The notes under the pieces were generated by a model, which made no database searches, was not told the DNA's origin, and worked only from the letters and a program-made list of their open reading frames with translations. This document shows, in pieces, positions 61,301 through 64,000 of a stretch of DNA of 64,000 nt (the stretch's first letter is position 1; every line of letters starts with the position of its first letter). The DNA comes from Rhynochetos jubatus (taxonomy: Eukaryota; Chordata; Aves; Eurypygiformes; Rhynochetidae), in contig CM050650.1 of the NCBI GenBank assembly GCA_027574665.1, forward strand, positions 55,535,304 to 55,599,303, given 5' to 3'. Made by a program: the position numbers and the translations under genes.

Positions 61301-63126
61301 TATAAAGGTCCACAGAAGCAGACAGAATATATCCAAGGGTGTCAATGTCATTTTAAGGTTGTTGCCTATCAATCACTGACGGTTGCAGGAATTTGCTGGT
61401 GACTGGAAAAAGGCTATACTGCAAATCCTACCAAAACCCATTTCCAGGTGCATAAAGGCTTATCAACTGTCAAGGAATTCAGCAAAGACAAATGCAAAGT
61501 CCTGCACCTGGGACAAAATAACAGGCTAGCAGCAGGCTAGATACAAGGAAAGGACCTAGAGGCTATGATGGGTAATAACTTGAACATAATAAATCAGCAG
61601 TGTACATGTGTGCTGATGAAAGCCAATTGCATCCTGGGTTAGATTGAAAGTGCACCATGCAGGTCAAGGGAAGTGGTTCTTTCCTTTTTCTTGACATTTG
61701 TCACCCATCTTGGGCCCTCCAGTGCAAGGGCGAGACTGGCAAACTGATGAATGGGCACTAAGGTCATTAGGGGGCTGGAGCACATGACATACAAGGAAGG
61801 GGTTGGCTTCATTCAGCCTGGGGAAAAGAAGGCAAAGGAATCACCTCATTGTGCTGTCTGCTACTTATGGGGAGATATGGGGAACATGGTGGCAGACTAT
61901 TCCTGGGAGTTGCGTGGTAAAAGGAGAAGAGATAACAGTCACAAGTAGAAAAAAGAGAAATTCTGATAGAGAGCAAGGCAAAAACTTGTCCCCTACTGGA
62001 CATCTTAAGTACAGGAATGGGCTGCCAATACAGGTTGTGGAATCTGTCCCTGGAGTTTTTCAAAACTCAGCTAAACAAGTCTCTGTGATCTGATCTCCCT
62101 GTAAAGCTAGCTATGAGCAGGAGGTTGGACTAGATGACTTCCATCACTATCTTATAGTTCTACGTACTTGGAAAGTTCACTACAGAGCAGGCAGTTCTTA
62201 TCCTTTACCTTTTCTGTTATCAGGCCTTGCAGGATTTGCCAGCGTCTGTTCATTGCTCCGAGCTGTTCTGCAAAGTCAGTTTTGTCGCTACGTTTACTTT
62301 CAACATCCTGGCTGCTAATCTGTAGCACTGATTGGTTCACAAAGTCTACTGTCAATTGTTTGCAATTTAAGTCTATCTGGAAACCCTAGTAAAAAAGAAG
62401 GGAATAAAAAACCCAAAATGTAAGTACCATAATTTCTTACCTTCCTGCAAAAGAGAAGAAAATTATTCACAAATGTCACCATAATTTAGCTAAAAAGATT
62501 TTTAGCAACAGAAAAGCAATTTGAAACATTGTTACTGTTTCCTAAATACTCAGAAATAAAATAGAAATACACTGACTTTGGAATAAAGAATCTGTCTTCC
62601 CTCCTACTGCTGAAAAAAAAACCCCAACAGTAAAATTATTGATATTGATCTCAAGGATCAGATTTAAGAAAACCAATTTTTTCCATTTTATTTAGTCTCA
62701 AATGTTTAATACAAAAGCATGTAAGATGGAAGTGTATTAAAATTATTTAAGCATACTAAAAATTATATTCCTGCCATAACTAAATAGCAGAGTAAAGGTT
62801 ACTTAGGCTTCTTTTCCACAGTATCAAACATGTACACAAGTTACAACTGGGTAAATTCTAACCACTCCACAATGTAAGGGTTTTTTTTTTTCCTGAAATC
62901 ACTTATACTTTTCAGTATGTATACATAGTTACTGGGGATAATTCAAAGGGAAATCAGTAACATTTCCACTCACTACCTTGTACTTTTGGATGTAATCCTG
63001 AATAACTTTCTGTCCTACTACATTTTTTATGTTGTCTTCATCCTGATGAATGACATTTTCCATCAGGGAAATCCAGCTCATAACTTCAGTGATAGCATGG
63101 CGAGAAGGAATTTTGTCCATCTGGAG
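6073..63126 (-). CDS. SYNE1: SYNE1 (nesprin-1), C-terminal half of the giant isoform, 34 exons in window; 3' KASH exons and 5' part missing
   Basis: Nesprin-1 is a tail-anchored giant protein of the outer nuclear envelope. Its C-terminal KASH peptide binds SUN proteins in the perinuclear space, and its cytoplasmic spectrin-repeat rod links nuclei to actin, kinesin and centrosomal proteins. The exons placed here join into one open frame of about 1836 codons with consistent phases. They encode about 15 spectrin repeats, the adaptive domain between the repeats usually numbered 71 and 72, and the Ser/Pro-rich pre-anchor linker. Diagnostic peptides include ITEVMSWISLM, IEYKLGKINDRWQHLL, IPLEWDHDYDLSRDLE and LSQPGPSVSSPHS. 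The human giant has about 8800 residues, so roughly its last fifth is here. The start codon of the giant isoform lies far upstream of this window and the stop codon lies beyond position 1. Identity rests on recalled family sequence; no alignment was run. The paralogue SYNE2 is less likely because the adaptive domain and alpha start peptide read as nesprin-1. Confidence 0.97.
7938..8030 (-). CDS. SYNE1: SYNE1 exon x32 (pre-anchor linker)
   Basis: This exon has 31 codons with phase 0 at both ends, from acceptor AACTTTAG to donor ACG|GTAATT. It reads ELSSWSSADELDTSGSVSPV then SGRSTPSRQRT. It is a Ser/Thr/Pro-rich unstructured linker with basic residues and possible phosphorylation sites, between the last repeat and the transmembrane helix. 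Confidence 0.95.
9010..9222 (-). CDS. SYNE1: SYNE1 exon x31 (end of the last spectrin repeat)
   Basis: This exon has 71 codons with phase 0 at both ends, from acceptor TTGGCAACAG to donor CTG|GTAAGT. It contains LLESQLKVASLQDMSCQLLV, CLEAKEKVHVIGNRLKLLLK and EVVRHIKDLEKILDISSSQL. The immediate pyrimidine tract is poor; a strong C/T tract lies 35-65 bases further upstream. Confidence 0.96.
9602..9730 (-). CDS. SYNE1: SYNE1 exon x30
   Basis: This exon has 43 codons with phase 0 at both ends, from acceptor GTCACTTGCAG to donor ATG|GTAGGG. It reads DFHEMSHGLLLWLENIDRRK then NEIVPINPNLDSEMLQDHHR. It is helix A and the A-B loop of the last spectrin repeat before the membrane anchor. Confidence 0.96.
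10069..10269 (-). CDS. SYNE1: SYNE1 exon x29
   Basis: This exon has 67 codons with phase 0 at both ends, from acceptor CTCATCATCAAG to donor CAG|GTCTGT. It reads ELQKAIDNRKAIILSINLCS, then SEFTQSDSEESKKLQERLSQ, then the helix-C tryptophans in MNVRWEHVCSMIEEW. It completes the penultimate repeat. Confidence 0.96.
11731..11942 (-). CDS. SYNE1: SYNE1 exon x28
   Basis: This exon is 212 bases: two bases plus 70 codons, ending in phase 0. Its acceptor is ATCATTCCAG and its donor AAA|GTGAGT. Helix C of one repeat (GVIDRWELIQAQALSKELRM) runs into helix A of the next (NSIWAWLGETEEELEKLRRL), ending IELRIKKLK. It is nearly identical to recalled mammalian nesprin-1. Confidence 0.96.
12846..12972 (-). 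CDS. SYNE1: SYNE1 exon x27
   Basis: This exon is 127 bases, entered in phase 0 and left in phase 1, from acceptor GTTAACATAG to donor GCTG|GTAAGT. It reads MKLLGECTGSIDSVKRLGYK then LKEEEEKLSGLINLNSTE, the middle of the repeat begun in x26. The leading Met is internal, not a start. Confidence 0.95.
13826..13968 (-). CDS. SYNE1: SYNE1 exon x26
   Basis: This exon is 143 bases: two bases plus 47 codons, ending in phase 0. The acceptor is TTCGTACAG and the donor TAT|GTACGT. It reads EPGALEAHIRQLDKALDTSR then FQIQQTENIIRSKTPTGPEL, the start of the repeat after the adaptive domain. The entry phase accepts both x25 and DV23. Confidence 0.96.
15934..16002 (-). CDS. SYNE1: SYNE1 DV23 cassette exon (69 bp, 23 residues)
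   Basis: This micro-exon lies between acceptor TATTTTTTCAG and donor CTG|GTAGGC. It is entered and left in phase 1, so inclusion keeps the frame. The spliced peptide starts Asp-Val and reads DVEIPETVEAYVTLTENALK then NTS. It corresponds to the alternatively spliced 23-residue DV23 segment of mammalian nesprin-1. Skipping joins x25 to x26 as GIA-GEPGALEAH. Its inclusion in this species cannot be known from DNA alone. Confidence 0.9.
16251..16379 (+). repeat. Compound (TA)n/(CA)n microsatellite
   Basis: About 19 uninterrupted TA units (16255-16292) are followed by alternating CA and TA blocks to 16379. On the transcript strand this is UG- and UA-rich, and it ends about 250 bases upstream of the DV23 acceptor. 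It is likely to be length-polymorphic. Confidence 0.97.
16975..17308 (-). CDS. SYNE1: SYNE1 exon x25: adaptive domain with LEWD kinesin-1 motif
   Basis: At 334 bases this is the longest exon in the window, entered in phase 0 and left in phase 1. Its acceptor is GCTTCTAG and its donor GCAG|GTATAG. It has no spectrin fold. It is acidic and Ser/Pro-rich: DDEHDLSDREVDLDESADLS, ILSPHPSSNLSLPLSQP, then RSERSGRDTPASVDS. Exon residues 69-72 are LEWD (17093-17104) inside IPLEWDHDYDLSRDLE. It matches the conserved adaptive domain of nesprin-1 and -2, which stabilises the neighbouring repeats. In nesprin-2 the LEWD motif binds kinesin light chains; the same role here is inferred. The exon is GC-richer than the surrounding introns. 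Confidence 0.96.
17309..19066 (-). other. Introns x24-x25 and x23-x24
   Basis: The introns 17309-18178 and 18371-19066 are AT-rich. No repeat family, extra exon or other gene is recognised in them. Confidence 0.5.
18179..18370 (-). CDS. SYNE1: SYNE1 exon x24
   Basis: This exon has 64 codons with phase 0 at both ends and acceptor TCTTTTATGCAG. It contains EISLNNNKIELIVVQGEQLI and EELDELRRYCQEVFGRVERY, and ends IRLP. It completes the repeat begun in x23. The donor CCT|GTGTGT is weak, but the junction IRLP|LTDDEHDL matches the family. Confidence 0.95.
19067..19204 (-). CDS. SYNE1: SYNE1 exon x23
   Basis: This exon has 46 codons with phase 0 at both ends, from acceptor TTCACCCCCAG to donor AAG|GTAAAG. 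It contains HFIGQREEFETARDSILVWL then TEMDLQLTNIEHFSE. It forms the first half of the repeat usually numbered 71, directly before the adaptive domain. Confidence 0.96.
19618..19800 (-). CDS. SYNE1: SYNE1 exon x22
   Basis: This exon has 61 codons with phase 0 at both ends, from acceptor TGTTGCTTTAG to donor AAA|GTATTT. It contains LTQLELINKQYRRLARENRT and the helix-C tryptophan in VHEGNQRWDNLQKRV. It completes the repeat begun in x21. Confidence 0.96.
22476..22513 (+). repeat. Three-copy 13-bp tandem repeat
   Basis: The unit TCAATTTTGAAAG occurs twice exactly, followed by a third copy lacking one A. The unit contains the self-complementary stretch TTCAATTTTGAA-like, so it can form short hairpins. 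It is intronic with no known role. Confidence 0.9.
23036..23186 (-). CDS. SYNE1: SYNE1 exon x21
   Basis: This exon is 151 bases: one base plus 50 codons, ending in phase 0. Its acceptor is ACCTATTGCAG and its donor GAG|GTGATT. It contains IEETWRLWQKFLDDYSRFED then WLKISERTAAFPSSSG, and ends KEELKKFE. It is helix A and the A-B loop of a spectrin repeat shared with the alpha isoform. Confidence 0.96.
25269..25456 (-). CDS. SYNE1: SYNE1 exon x20
   Basis: This exon is 188 bases, entered in phase 0 and left in phase 2, from acceptor TTCACCTGCAG to donor AA|GTAAGT. It contains ELQRDIEKHSTGVASVLNLC, a cysteine-rich loop (LHDCDACATEAECDS) and the helix-C pattern NLDRRWRNICAMSMERRL. It completes the repeat begun in x19. 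The split codon becomes Lys. Confidence 0.96.
25457..29155 (-). other. Intron x19-x20
   Basis: This 3.7-kb intron contains the candidate 63-bp cassette at 27449-27511. No repeat family was recognised; a stretch at 28364-28633 is open on the minus strand but shows no family resemblance. Confidence 0.55.
27449..27511 (-). CDS. Candidate unlisted 63-bp in-frame cassette exon of SYNE1 between x19 and x20
   Basis: A segment bounded by acceptor CAGCTTTGCAG and donor GAG|GTAACT is open and phase 0 at both ends. It would insert 21 residues (IAGLCSEIKDTIEARYPGEG plus E) between LNEQQ and ELQRD. A second, stronger-looking donor, AAG|GTGAGG, lies five bases earlier; its use gives 58 bases and shifts x20 out of frame to a stop. 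I do not recognise the peptide as a constitutive part of nesprin-1, because recalled family sequence goes straight from x19 to x20. Splice-like sites of this quality also occur by chance. Confidence 0.35.
29156..29318 (-). CDS. SYNE1: SYNE1 exon x19 (shared by giant and alpha isoforms)
   Basis: This exon is 163 bases: one base plus 54 codons, ending in phase 0. Its acceptor is TTCTTTGCAG and its donor CAG|GTAAAA. It begins VKKLKETLVAVQQLDKNMSS, with the helix-A tryptophan in LRSWLSHIESEL, and ends IQRKLNEQQ. It is the first exon common to giant and alpha transcripts. Confidence 0.96.
29781..29960 (-). mobile_element. CR1 LINE fragment, diverged
   Basis: In reverse orientation this follows the CR1 3' region: 'gtggtttgggttgaaaagga' then 'ccatctagtgcaaccc', later 'cctccagggatggggcatct' and 'ctggcaaacctgttccagtg'. 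It is more diverged than the fragment at 31575. Confidence 0.85.
31575..31762 (-). mobile_element. CR1 LINE 3' end
   Basis: It begins with the reverse complement of the CR1 tail, 'tcatagaatcatagaacggt', followed by 'tggttggaagggacctt', 'ccatctagttccaaccc' and 'cttccagggatggggcac'. It is 5'-truncated to about 190 bp, typical of avian CR1. Confidence 0.95.
33921..34012 (-). CDS. SYNE1: Nesprin-1 alpha (alpha-2 type) isoform-specific start exon, coding part
   Basis: This is an alternative first coding exon inside the 7.2-kb x18-x19 intron. From ATG at 34012 it reads MVVAEDLHAVRMAEDGSVDS followed by DLPDCNCDIT: 30 codons plus two bases. It is nearly identical to the unique N-terminus of mammalian nesprin-1 alpha-2 as I recall it. 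The two leftover bases (AG) join the A of x19 to make Arg, the same phase as x18. The donor would be CAAG|GCAGGC, a GC-type site. Another in-frame ATG lies at 34027, five codons upstream (MLENF), in a poorer context. In mammals this short isoform dominates in skeletal and cardiac muscle, where it anchors centrosomal proteins and kinesin-1 at the nuclear surface. Without DV23, about 872 codons of it lie in this window. Confidence 0.9.
34057..34100 (-). promoter_or_regulatory. C-rich tract and CAG just upstream of the nesprin-1 alpha start codon: core promoter/GC box or splice acceptor
   Basis: On the plus strand positions 34074-34093 read GGG C GGGGGG A GGG AA GGGG and include a GGGCGG Sp1-type box. 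On the transcribed strand this becomes a C-rich pyrimidine tract followed by ACACACAG and then GTTTGCAG, which ends at 34057. It can be read as a GC-box promoter with the start site nearby, or as a polypyrimidine tract plus 3' splice site of an internal exon beginning at 34056. I see no clear TATA box. E-boxes CAAGTG (34190-34195) and CATGTG (34229-34234) lie upstream but are short and could be chance. Confidence 0.4.
36512..36678 (-). CDS. SYNE1: SYNE1 exon x18 (last exon upstream of the nesprin-1 alpha start)
   Basis: This exon is 167 bases, entered in phase 0 and left in phase 2, from acceptor TTGTCAAG to donor AG|GTAAAA. It begins DYQEEIAVAQKNKIQLQEMG and carries KLGKINDRWQHLLDLIAA. Its final AG plus the first A of x19 makes Arg. 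The alpha start exon ends in the same phase, so either can splice to x19. Confidence 0.95.
37188..37346 (-). CDS. SYNE1: SYNE1 exon x17
   Basis: This exon has 53 codons with phase 0 at both ends, from acceptor ATGTTTTAAG to donor AAG|GTATAG. It contains SERLNEWAVFSEKNKELCEW and ends MIEKLKK. It encodes helix A of the last repeat that precedes the alpha isoform's entry point. Confidence 0.95.
39310..39465 (-). CDS. SYNE1: SYNE1 exon x16 (predicted GC donor)
   Basis: This exon has 52 codons with phase 0 at both ends and acceptor TTCTTTTAAG. It contains WTDDLAHLSLLKETL, YISADDISILSERIELL and the helix-C tryptophan in HRQWEELCHQ. The donor is CAG|GCAAGT, the textbook GC-type site. A GT lies four bases further on but would add four bases and break the frame into x17. 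Confidence 0.93.
39971..40070 (-). mobile_element. Short CR1 LINE 3' stub
   Basis: It begins 'tcatagaatcatagaacggt' and 'ttgggttggaaggggcctt', and ends about 100 bp later at 'actagaccaggtt'. It is in gene orientation, within the x15-x16 intron. Confidence 0.93.
40342..40467 (-). CDS. SYNE1: SYNE1 exon x15
   Basis: This exon has 42 codons with phase 0 at both ends, from acceptor TGCCTTCAG to donor AAG|GTAAAG. It begins DWEKSEKGIGDSLEKLRSF, continues with a basic KKK and ends HAEQIRCK. It encodes helix A of a spectrin repeat continued in x16. Confidence 0.95.
42404..42598 (-). CDS. SYNE1: SYNE1 exon x14
   Basis: This exon has 65 codons with phase 0 at both ends, from acceptor ATTTTTTCAG to donor AAA|GTAAGT. 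It begins LKEKVLLRQQGSYILTVEAG, and its helix-C tryptophan is in IQERWKVASTQLEQQKK. It completes the repeat begun in x13. Confidence 0.95.
43327..43561 (-). CDS. SYNE1: SYNE1 exon x13
   Basis: This exon is 235 bases: one base plus 78 codons, ending in phase 0. Its acceptor is TATAATAG and its donor CAG|GTATGT. It finishes one repeat (LLSNQWQGVIRRAQQRRG) and begins the next (WQRYREMAEKLRKWLVEI). It also has a Pro/Gly-rich loop, QPVSGLGSAPIPLQQ. Confidence 0.95.
43562..48053 (-). other. Introns x12-x13 and x11-x12
   Basis: The 43562-44540 intron and the 3.4-kb 44636-48053 intron are AT-rich. I recognise no repeat family, exon or RNA gene. The longer one ends (on the transcript, begins) with the GC-type donor of x11. 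Confidence 0.5.
44541..44635 (-). CDS. SYNE1: SYNE1 exon x12
   Basis: This short exon is 95 bases, entered in phase 0 and left in phase 2, from acceptor GTACTACAG to donor AG|GTAGAT. It encodes LFQAEMFSRQQILHSIIS followed by DGQHLLEQGQVDD, the helix-B part of the repeat begun in x11. It sits 3.4 kb downstream of x11. Confidence 0.95.
48054..48201 (-). CDS. SYNE1: SYNE1 exon x11 (predicted GC donor)
   Basis: This exon is 148 bases: one base completing a codon plus 49 codons, ending in phase 0. The acceptor is TTACTTTCAG. Helix A includes KCETWMDLLIQTEQKL, and the exon ends EQQRAHE. The only donor that keeps the family peptide RAHE|LFQAEMF is GAG|GCAAGT, a GC-type donor; no GT lies at the junction. 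Phase and homology both support it. Confidence 0.93.
48557..48711 (-). CDS. SYNE1: SYNE1 exon x10
   Basis: This exon is 155 bases, entered in phase 0 and left in phase 2, from acceptor TTGTTGCAG to donor AG|GTGGGG. It contains LNELGYRLPLNDKEIKRMQN and the helix-C tryptophan in NLNRHWSLISSQTTERF. It completes the repeat begun in x9. The split codon becomes Ser with x11. Confidence 0.95.
49751..49897 (-). CDS. SYNE1: SYNE1 exon x9
   Basis: This exon has 49 codons with phase 0 at both ends, from acceptor TCTATTCAAG to donor AAG|GTGACT. It begins AGVLEFQTFAKNLQVLEAW, which is helix A with its tryptophan, and has the well-kept segment GQDPSHSSDLSAIQSRMEEL. Confidence 0.95.
50897..51079 (-). CDS. 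SYNE1: SYNE1 exon x8
   Basis: This exon has 61 codons with phase 0 at both ends, from acceptor GTTGCCACAG to donor CAG|GTGTGC. It begins DALTDLKTAQESL and carries an alanine run (EASAAAAIQSD) before the helical LSTLEQALRKQQ. There is no tryptophan in this part of the repeat, as in recalled mammalian nesprin-1. Confidence 0.93.
52312..52516 (-). CDS. SYNE1: SYNE1 exon x7
   Basis: This exon is 205 bases: one base completing a codon plus 68 codons, ending in phase 0. Its acceptor is TTCACCAG and its donor AAT|GTATGT. It spans the helix C of one repeat (WNNLLQEIAERL) and helix A of the next (LLQLWQRYKDCYQQC), and ends TTWIQDCN. A CR1 element begins about 30 bases upstream of its acceptor (see findings). 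Confidence 0.94.
52547..52745 (+). mobile_element. CR1 LINE 3' end, well preserved, with octamer tail
   Basis: It runs from 'cttcttcacagtgaggcact' through 'ggaacaggttgcccagagaa', 'gctgtggatgccccatccct', 'ggttggaactagatggtccc' and 'cttccaacccaaacc', to the tail 'tctatgattctatgatt'. It is antisense to SYNE1 and starts about 30 bases from the x7 acceptor. Of the CR1 copies here it is the best preserved. Confidence 0.97.
52859..52881 (+). other. Four-run G-quadruplex motif
   Basis: The plus strand reads G5-T-G6-T-G6-A-G3: four G runs with single-base loops, the most stable class of predicted parallel quadruplex. On the SYNE1 transcript it is C-rich instead. It is intronic. Confidence 0.85.
54034..54167 (-). 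CDS. SYNE1: SYNE1 exon x6
   Basis: This exon is 134 bases, entered in phase 0 and left in phase 2, from acceptor TCTGTTTTAG to donor AG|GTAGAA. It begins SLQDELEKQENSLQKFG and contains KECHPPVTETLTNTLKEVNM. The split codon completes as Arg with the first base of x7, giving the helix-C pattern RWNNLL. Confidence 0.94.
55188..55358 (-). CDS. SYNE1: SYNE1 exon x5
   Basis: This exon has 57 codons with phase 0 at both ends, from acceptor TTCCTCATAG to donor CAG|GTGAGA. It begins VGQLKILLQSVLDQW and contains EARYSLSRFYLLTGSLEAVK. It encodes helix A and part of helix B of the next spectrin repeat. Confidence 0.95.
56109..56264 (-). CDS. SYNE1: SYNE1 exon x4
   Basis: This exon has 52 codons with phase 0 at both ends, from acceptor CTTTCCAG to donor ATG|GTAAAA. 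It is a very charged coiled segment (ELEESIRTKEKEVENVEQSG) ending with the helix-C tryptophan in INHSWASLDHM. It completes the repeat begun in x3. Confidence 0.94.
59916..60071 (-). CDS. SYNE1: SYNE1 exon x3
   Basis: This exon has 52 codons with phase 0 at both ends, from acceptor TTTCTTTGCAG to donor CAG|GTAATA. It encodes the first half of a spectrin repeat: helix A carries the tryptophan in CLKTWFETQEKKLKEQQK, and the exon ends in ALKDCQ. Confidence 0.95.
61470..62162 (+). mobile_element. Long, diverged CR1 LINE fragment (3' part)
   Basis: It follows the CR1 3' region in order: 'acaaatgcaaagtcctgcac' (about 61490), 'ccaattgcatcctggg' (61623), 'gggctggagcac' (61772), 'cagcctggggaaaagaaggc' (61816) and 'gaggttggactagatgactt' near 62121. 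It is antisense to SYNE1. It is diverged, lacks an intact reading frame, and has no clean octamer tail. Confidence 0.88.
62209..62385 (-). CDS. SYNE1: SYNE1 exon x2
   Basis: This exon has 59 codons with phase 0 at both ends, from acceptor TTTTACTAG to donor AAG|GTAAAG. It begins GFQIDLNCKQLTVDF and completes the repeat started by x1; the helix-C tryptophan is in MNRRWQILQ. The stretch SSQDVESKRSDKTDFAEQLG is very close to recalled mammalian nesprin-1. A CR1 fragment ends about 47 bases downstream of its donor. Confidence 0.95.
62386..62976 (-). other. Intron x1-x2
   Basis: This 591-base AT-rich intron has a poly-T run at about 62880. Nothing else is recognised. Confidence 0.5.
62977..63126 (-). 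CDS. SYNE1: SYNE1 exon x1 (first in window)
   Basis: This exon has 50 codons with phase 0 at both ends, from acceptor CTCTACAG to donor AAG|GTAGTG. It encodes helix A and part of helix B of a spectrin repeat, with the repeat's conserved tryptophan in MSWISLM and an acidic stretch, HQDEDNIKN. It continues directly into x2. I saw no upstream exon between 63127 and the window end. Confidence 0.94.
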
Positions 63127-64000
63127 CTGTAGAGACAACAAATGCATGTTCTGAAGAAAATGGATATGAATTCCTTGCTTTGCAGTACTGTAGTACATTT
63201 CCTTTAACTGGTCTTAACATGTTATTCTACTTCCCTAAGATATCACTGAAGTTTAAAAGTAATAAAAAAAAGAAAGGTTTTAACAGGAGATATATTGTAT
63301 AACTGCCTGAATTCTAATAAGAAATACTATATTAAAGGCTTCTTATTTCCATGCTTCATTGCACAAAGAAACTGGACAAACTCAAAGATTCCATTTCTGA
63401 CTTCCAAAAGGTTCTGCATTCTCATTCCCTAATTCTGTATTGGGCTTATGTAGATGATCAACCACAAGATATGCTTTCCCTGTCCTCGTAAATAGCTAAA
63501 AACAGACCCACGGAAAATAATTTTATACAACTCTTCATGTAATGATTATTATTAAATGGGCTGATTTTGAACATTATCTCATTTTTTTTTTAAAGACTCA
63601 AGTTCAATATTTGATACAGTAGTGCTTGCTTACATTTAGTTACTCAGAAACATGTTCTATGACATTTTTAGGTAGACCTATATTCTGCATTACAAGACAG
63701 CTCAGAGAACTACTGGATGACATTATTTTGTTCAATATAATAGCCTCAGGTAACATTTGTTACCCTTTCTCTCCCCCTAAACCATTATAATATTCCTAAC
63801 TCTGAAAGCATTCCAAATTACAAACTGAAGCAACCGCTTAGACTGATAACCTTCCAGACACTAAATACTAAGCCAACTTTTAGACCAGTATAATTATTTA
63901 ACTTCAGTATTATAGAATTAAAAACCCAAAAACTACACAACCAAAACTGTCCTGCTCCCACATACACTGGCAGGAACCTTGCACAATGTTTTTAGACTTA
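63127..64000 (-). other. Intron upstream of x1
   Basis: AT-rich sequence with no spectrin-like coding segment. It is probably the 3' part of the intron preceding x1; the next upstream exon lies beyond the window. Confidence 0.5.

Larger units (their letters stand above)
56265..62208 (-). other. Introns x3-x4 and x2-x3
   Basis: The 3.65-kb intron 56265-59915 shows nothing recognisable. The intron 60072-62208 carries a CR1 fragment of about 690 bp at its x2 end. Poly-T and poly-A runs occur near 58015 and 58672. Confidence 0.55.

Noticed and set aside
1-64000. tRNA, rRNA, CRISPR, bacterial-type operons, viral genes or a second protein-coding gene on the plus strand
   Set aside because: None recognised; long plus-strand frames are shadows of SYNE1 exons, LINE fragments or chance in AT-rich intron.

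Overview
The window is avian-type vertebrate nuclear DNA. Several CR1 LINE fragments are present; one ends in the TTCTATGA octamer tail typical of bird CR1. The window holds one recognisable gene, on the minus strand: the 3' part of SYNE1, which encodes nesprin-1, a giant spectrin-repeat protein of the outer nuclear membrane that forms part of the LINC complex. Transcription runs from high to low coordinates. I placed 33 giant-isoform exons (called x1 to x33 here), the 69-bp DV23 cassette exon, and the alternative start exon of the short isoform nesprin-1 alpha. Reading phase is continuous from x1 (63126) to x33 (6073): 5510 coding bases including DV23, about 1836 codons, with no internal stop. 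The peptide agrees with nesprin-1 as I know it across every junction.

Layout, in transcript order. 63126-36512 (x1 to x18): about nine spectrin repeats that occur only in long isoforms. 36511-29319: a 7.2-kb intron that contains the nesprin-1 alpha start exon (coding part 34012-33921) and two CR1 fragments. 29318-18179 (x19 to x24): spectrin repeats shared by giant and alpha isoforms. 17308-16975 (x25): the unstructured 'adaptive domain', with the acidic-tryptophan LEWD motif. 16002-15934: DV23. 13968-9010 (x26 to x31): the last three spectrin repeats. 8030-6073 (x32, x33): the Ser/Pro-rich linker before the membrane anchor. The window ends before the transmembrane/KASH exon or exons. I found no KASH-like coding sequence in 1-6072, so that stretch is probably intron.

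The gene is ordinary, and I see no new gene system. The points most worth following are about splicing and isoforms. Three predicted introns have GC-AG rather than GT-AG ends. An unlisted candidate 63-bp in-frame cassette lies between x19 and x20. A C-rich/G-quadruplex tract lies just upstream of the alpha start codon and could be core promoter or polypyrimidine tract. A UG/UA microsatellite and a UGCAUG element flank DV23. Read-through of the x33 donor would give a short tail without KASH. A CR1 insertion lies about 30 bases from the x7 splice acceptor. Most of the remaining sequence is AT-rich intron with no recognised content.
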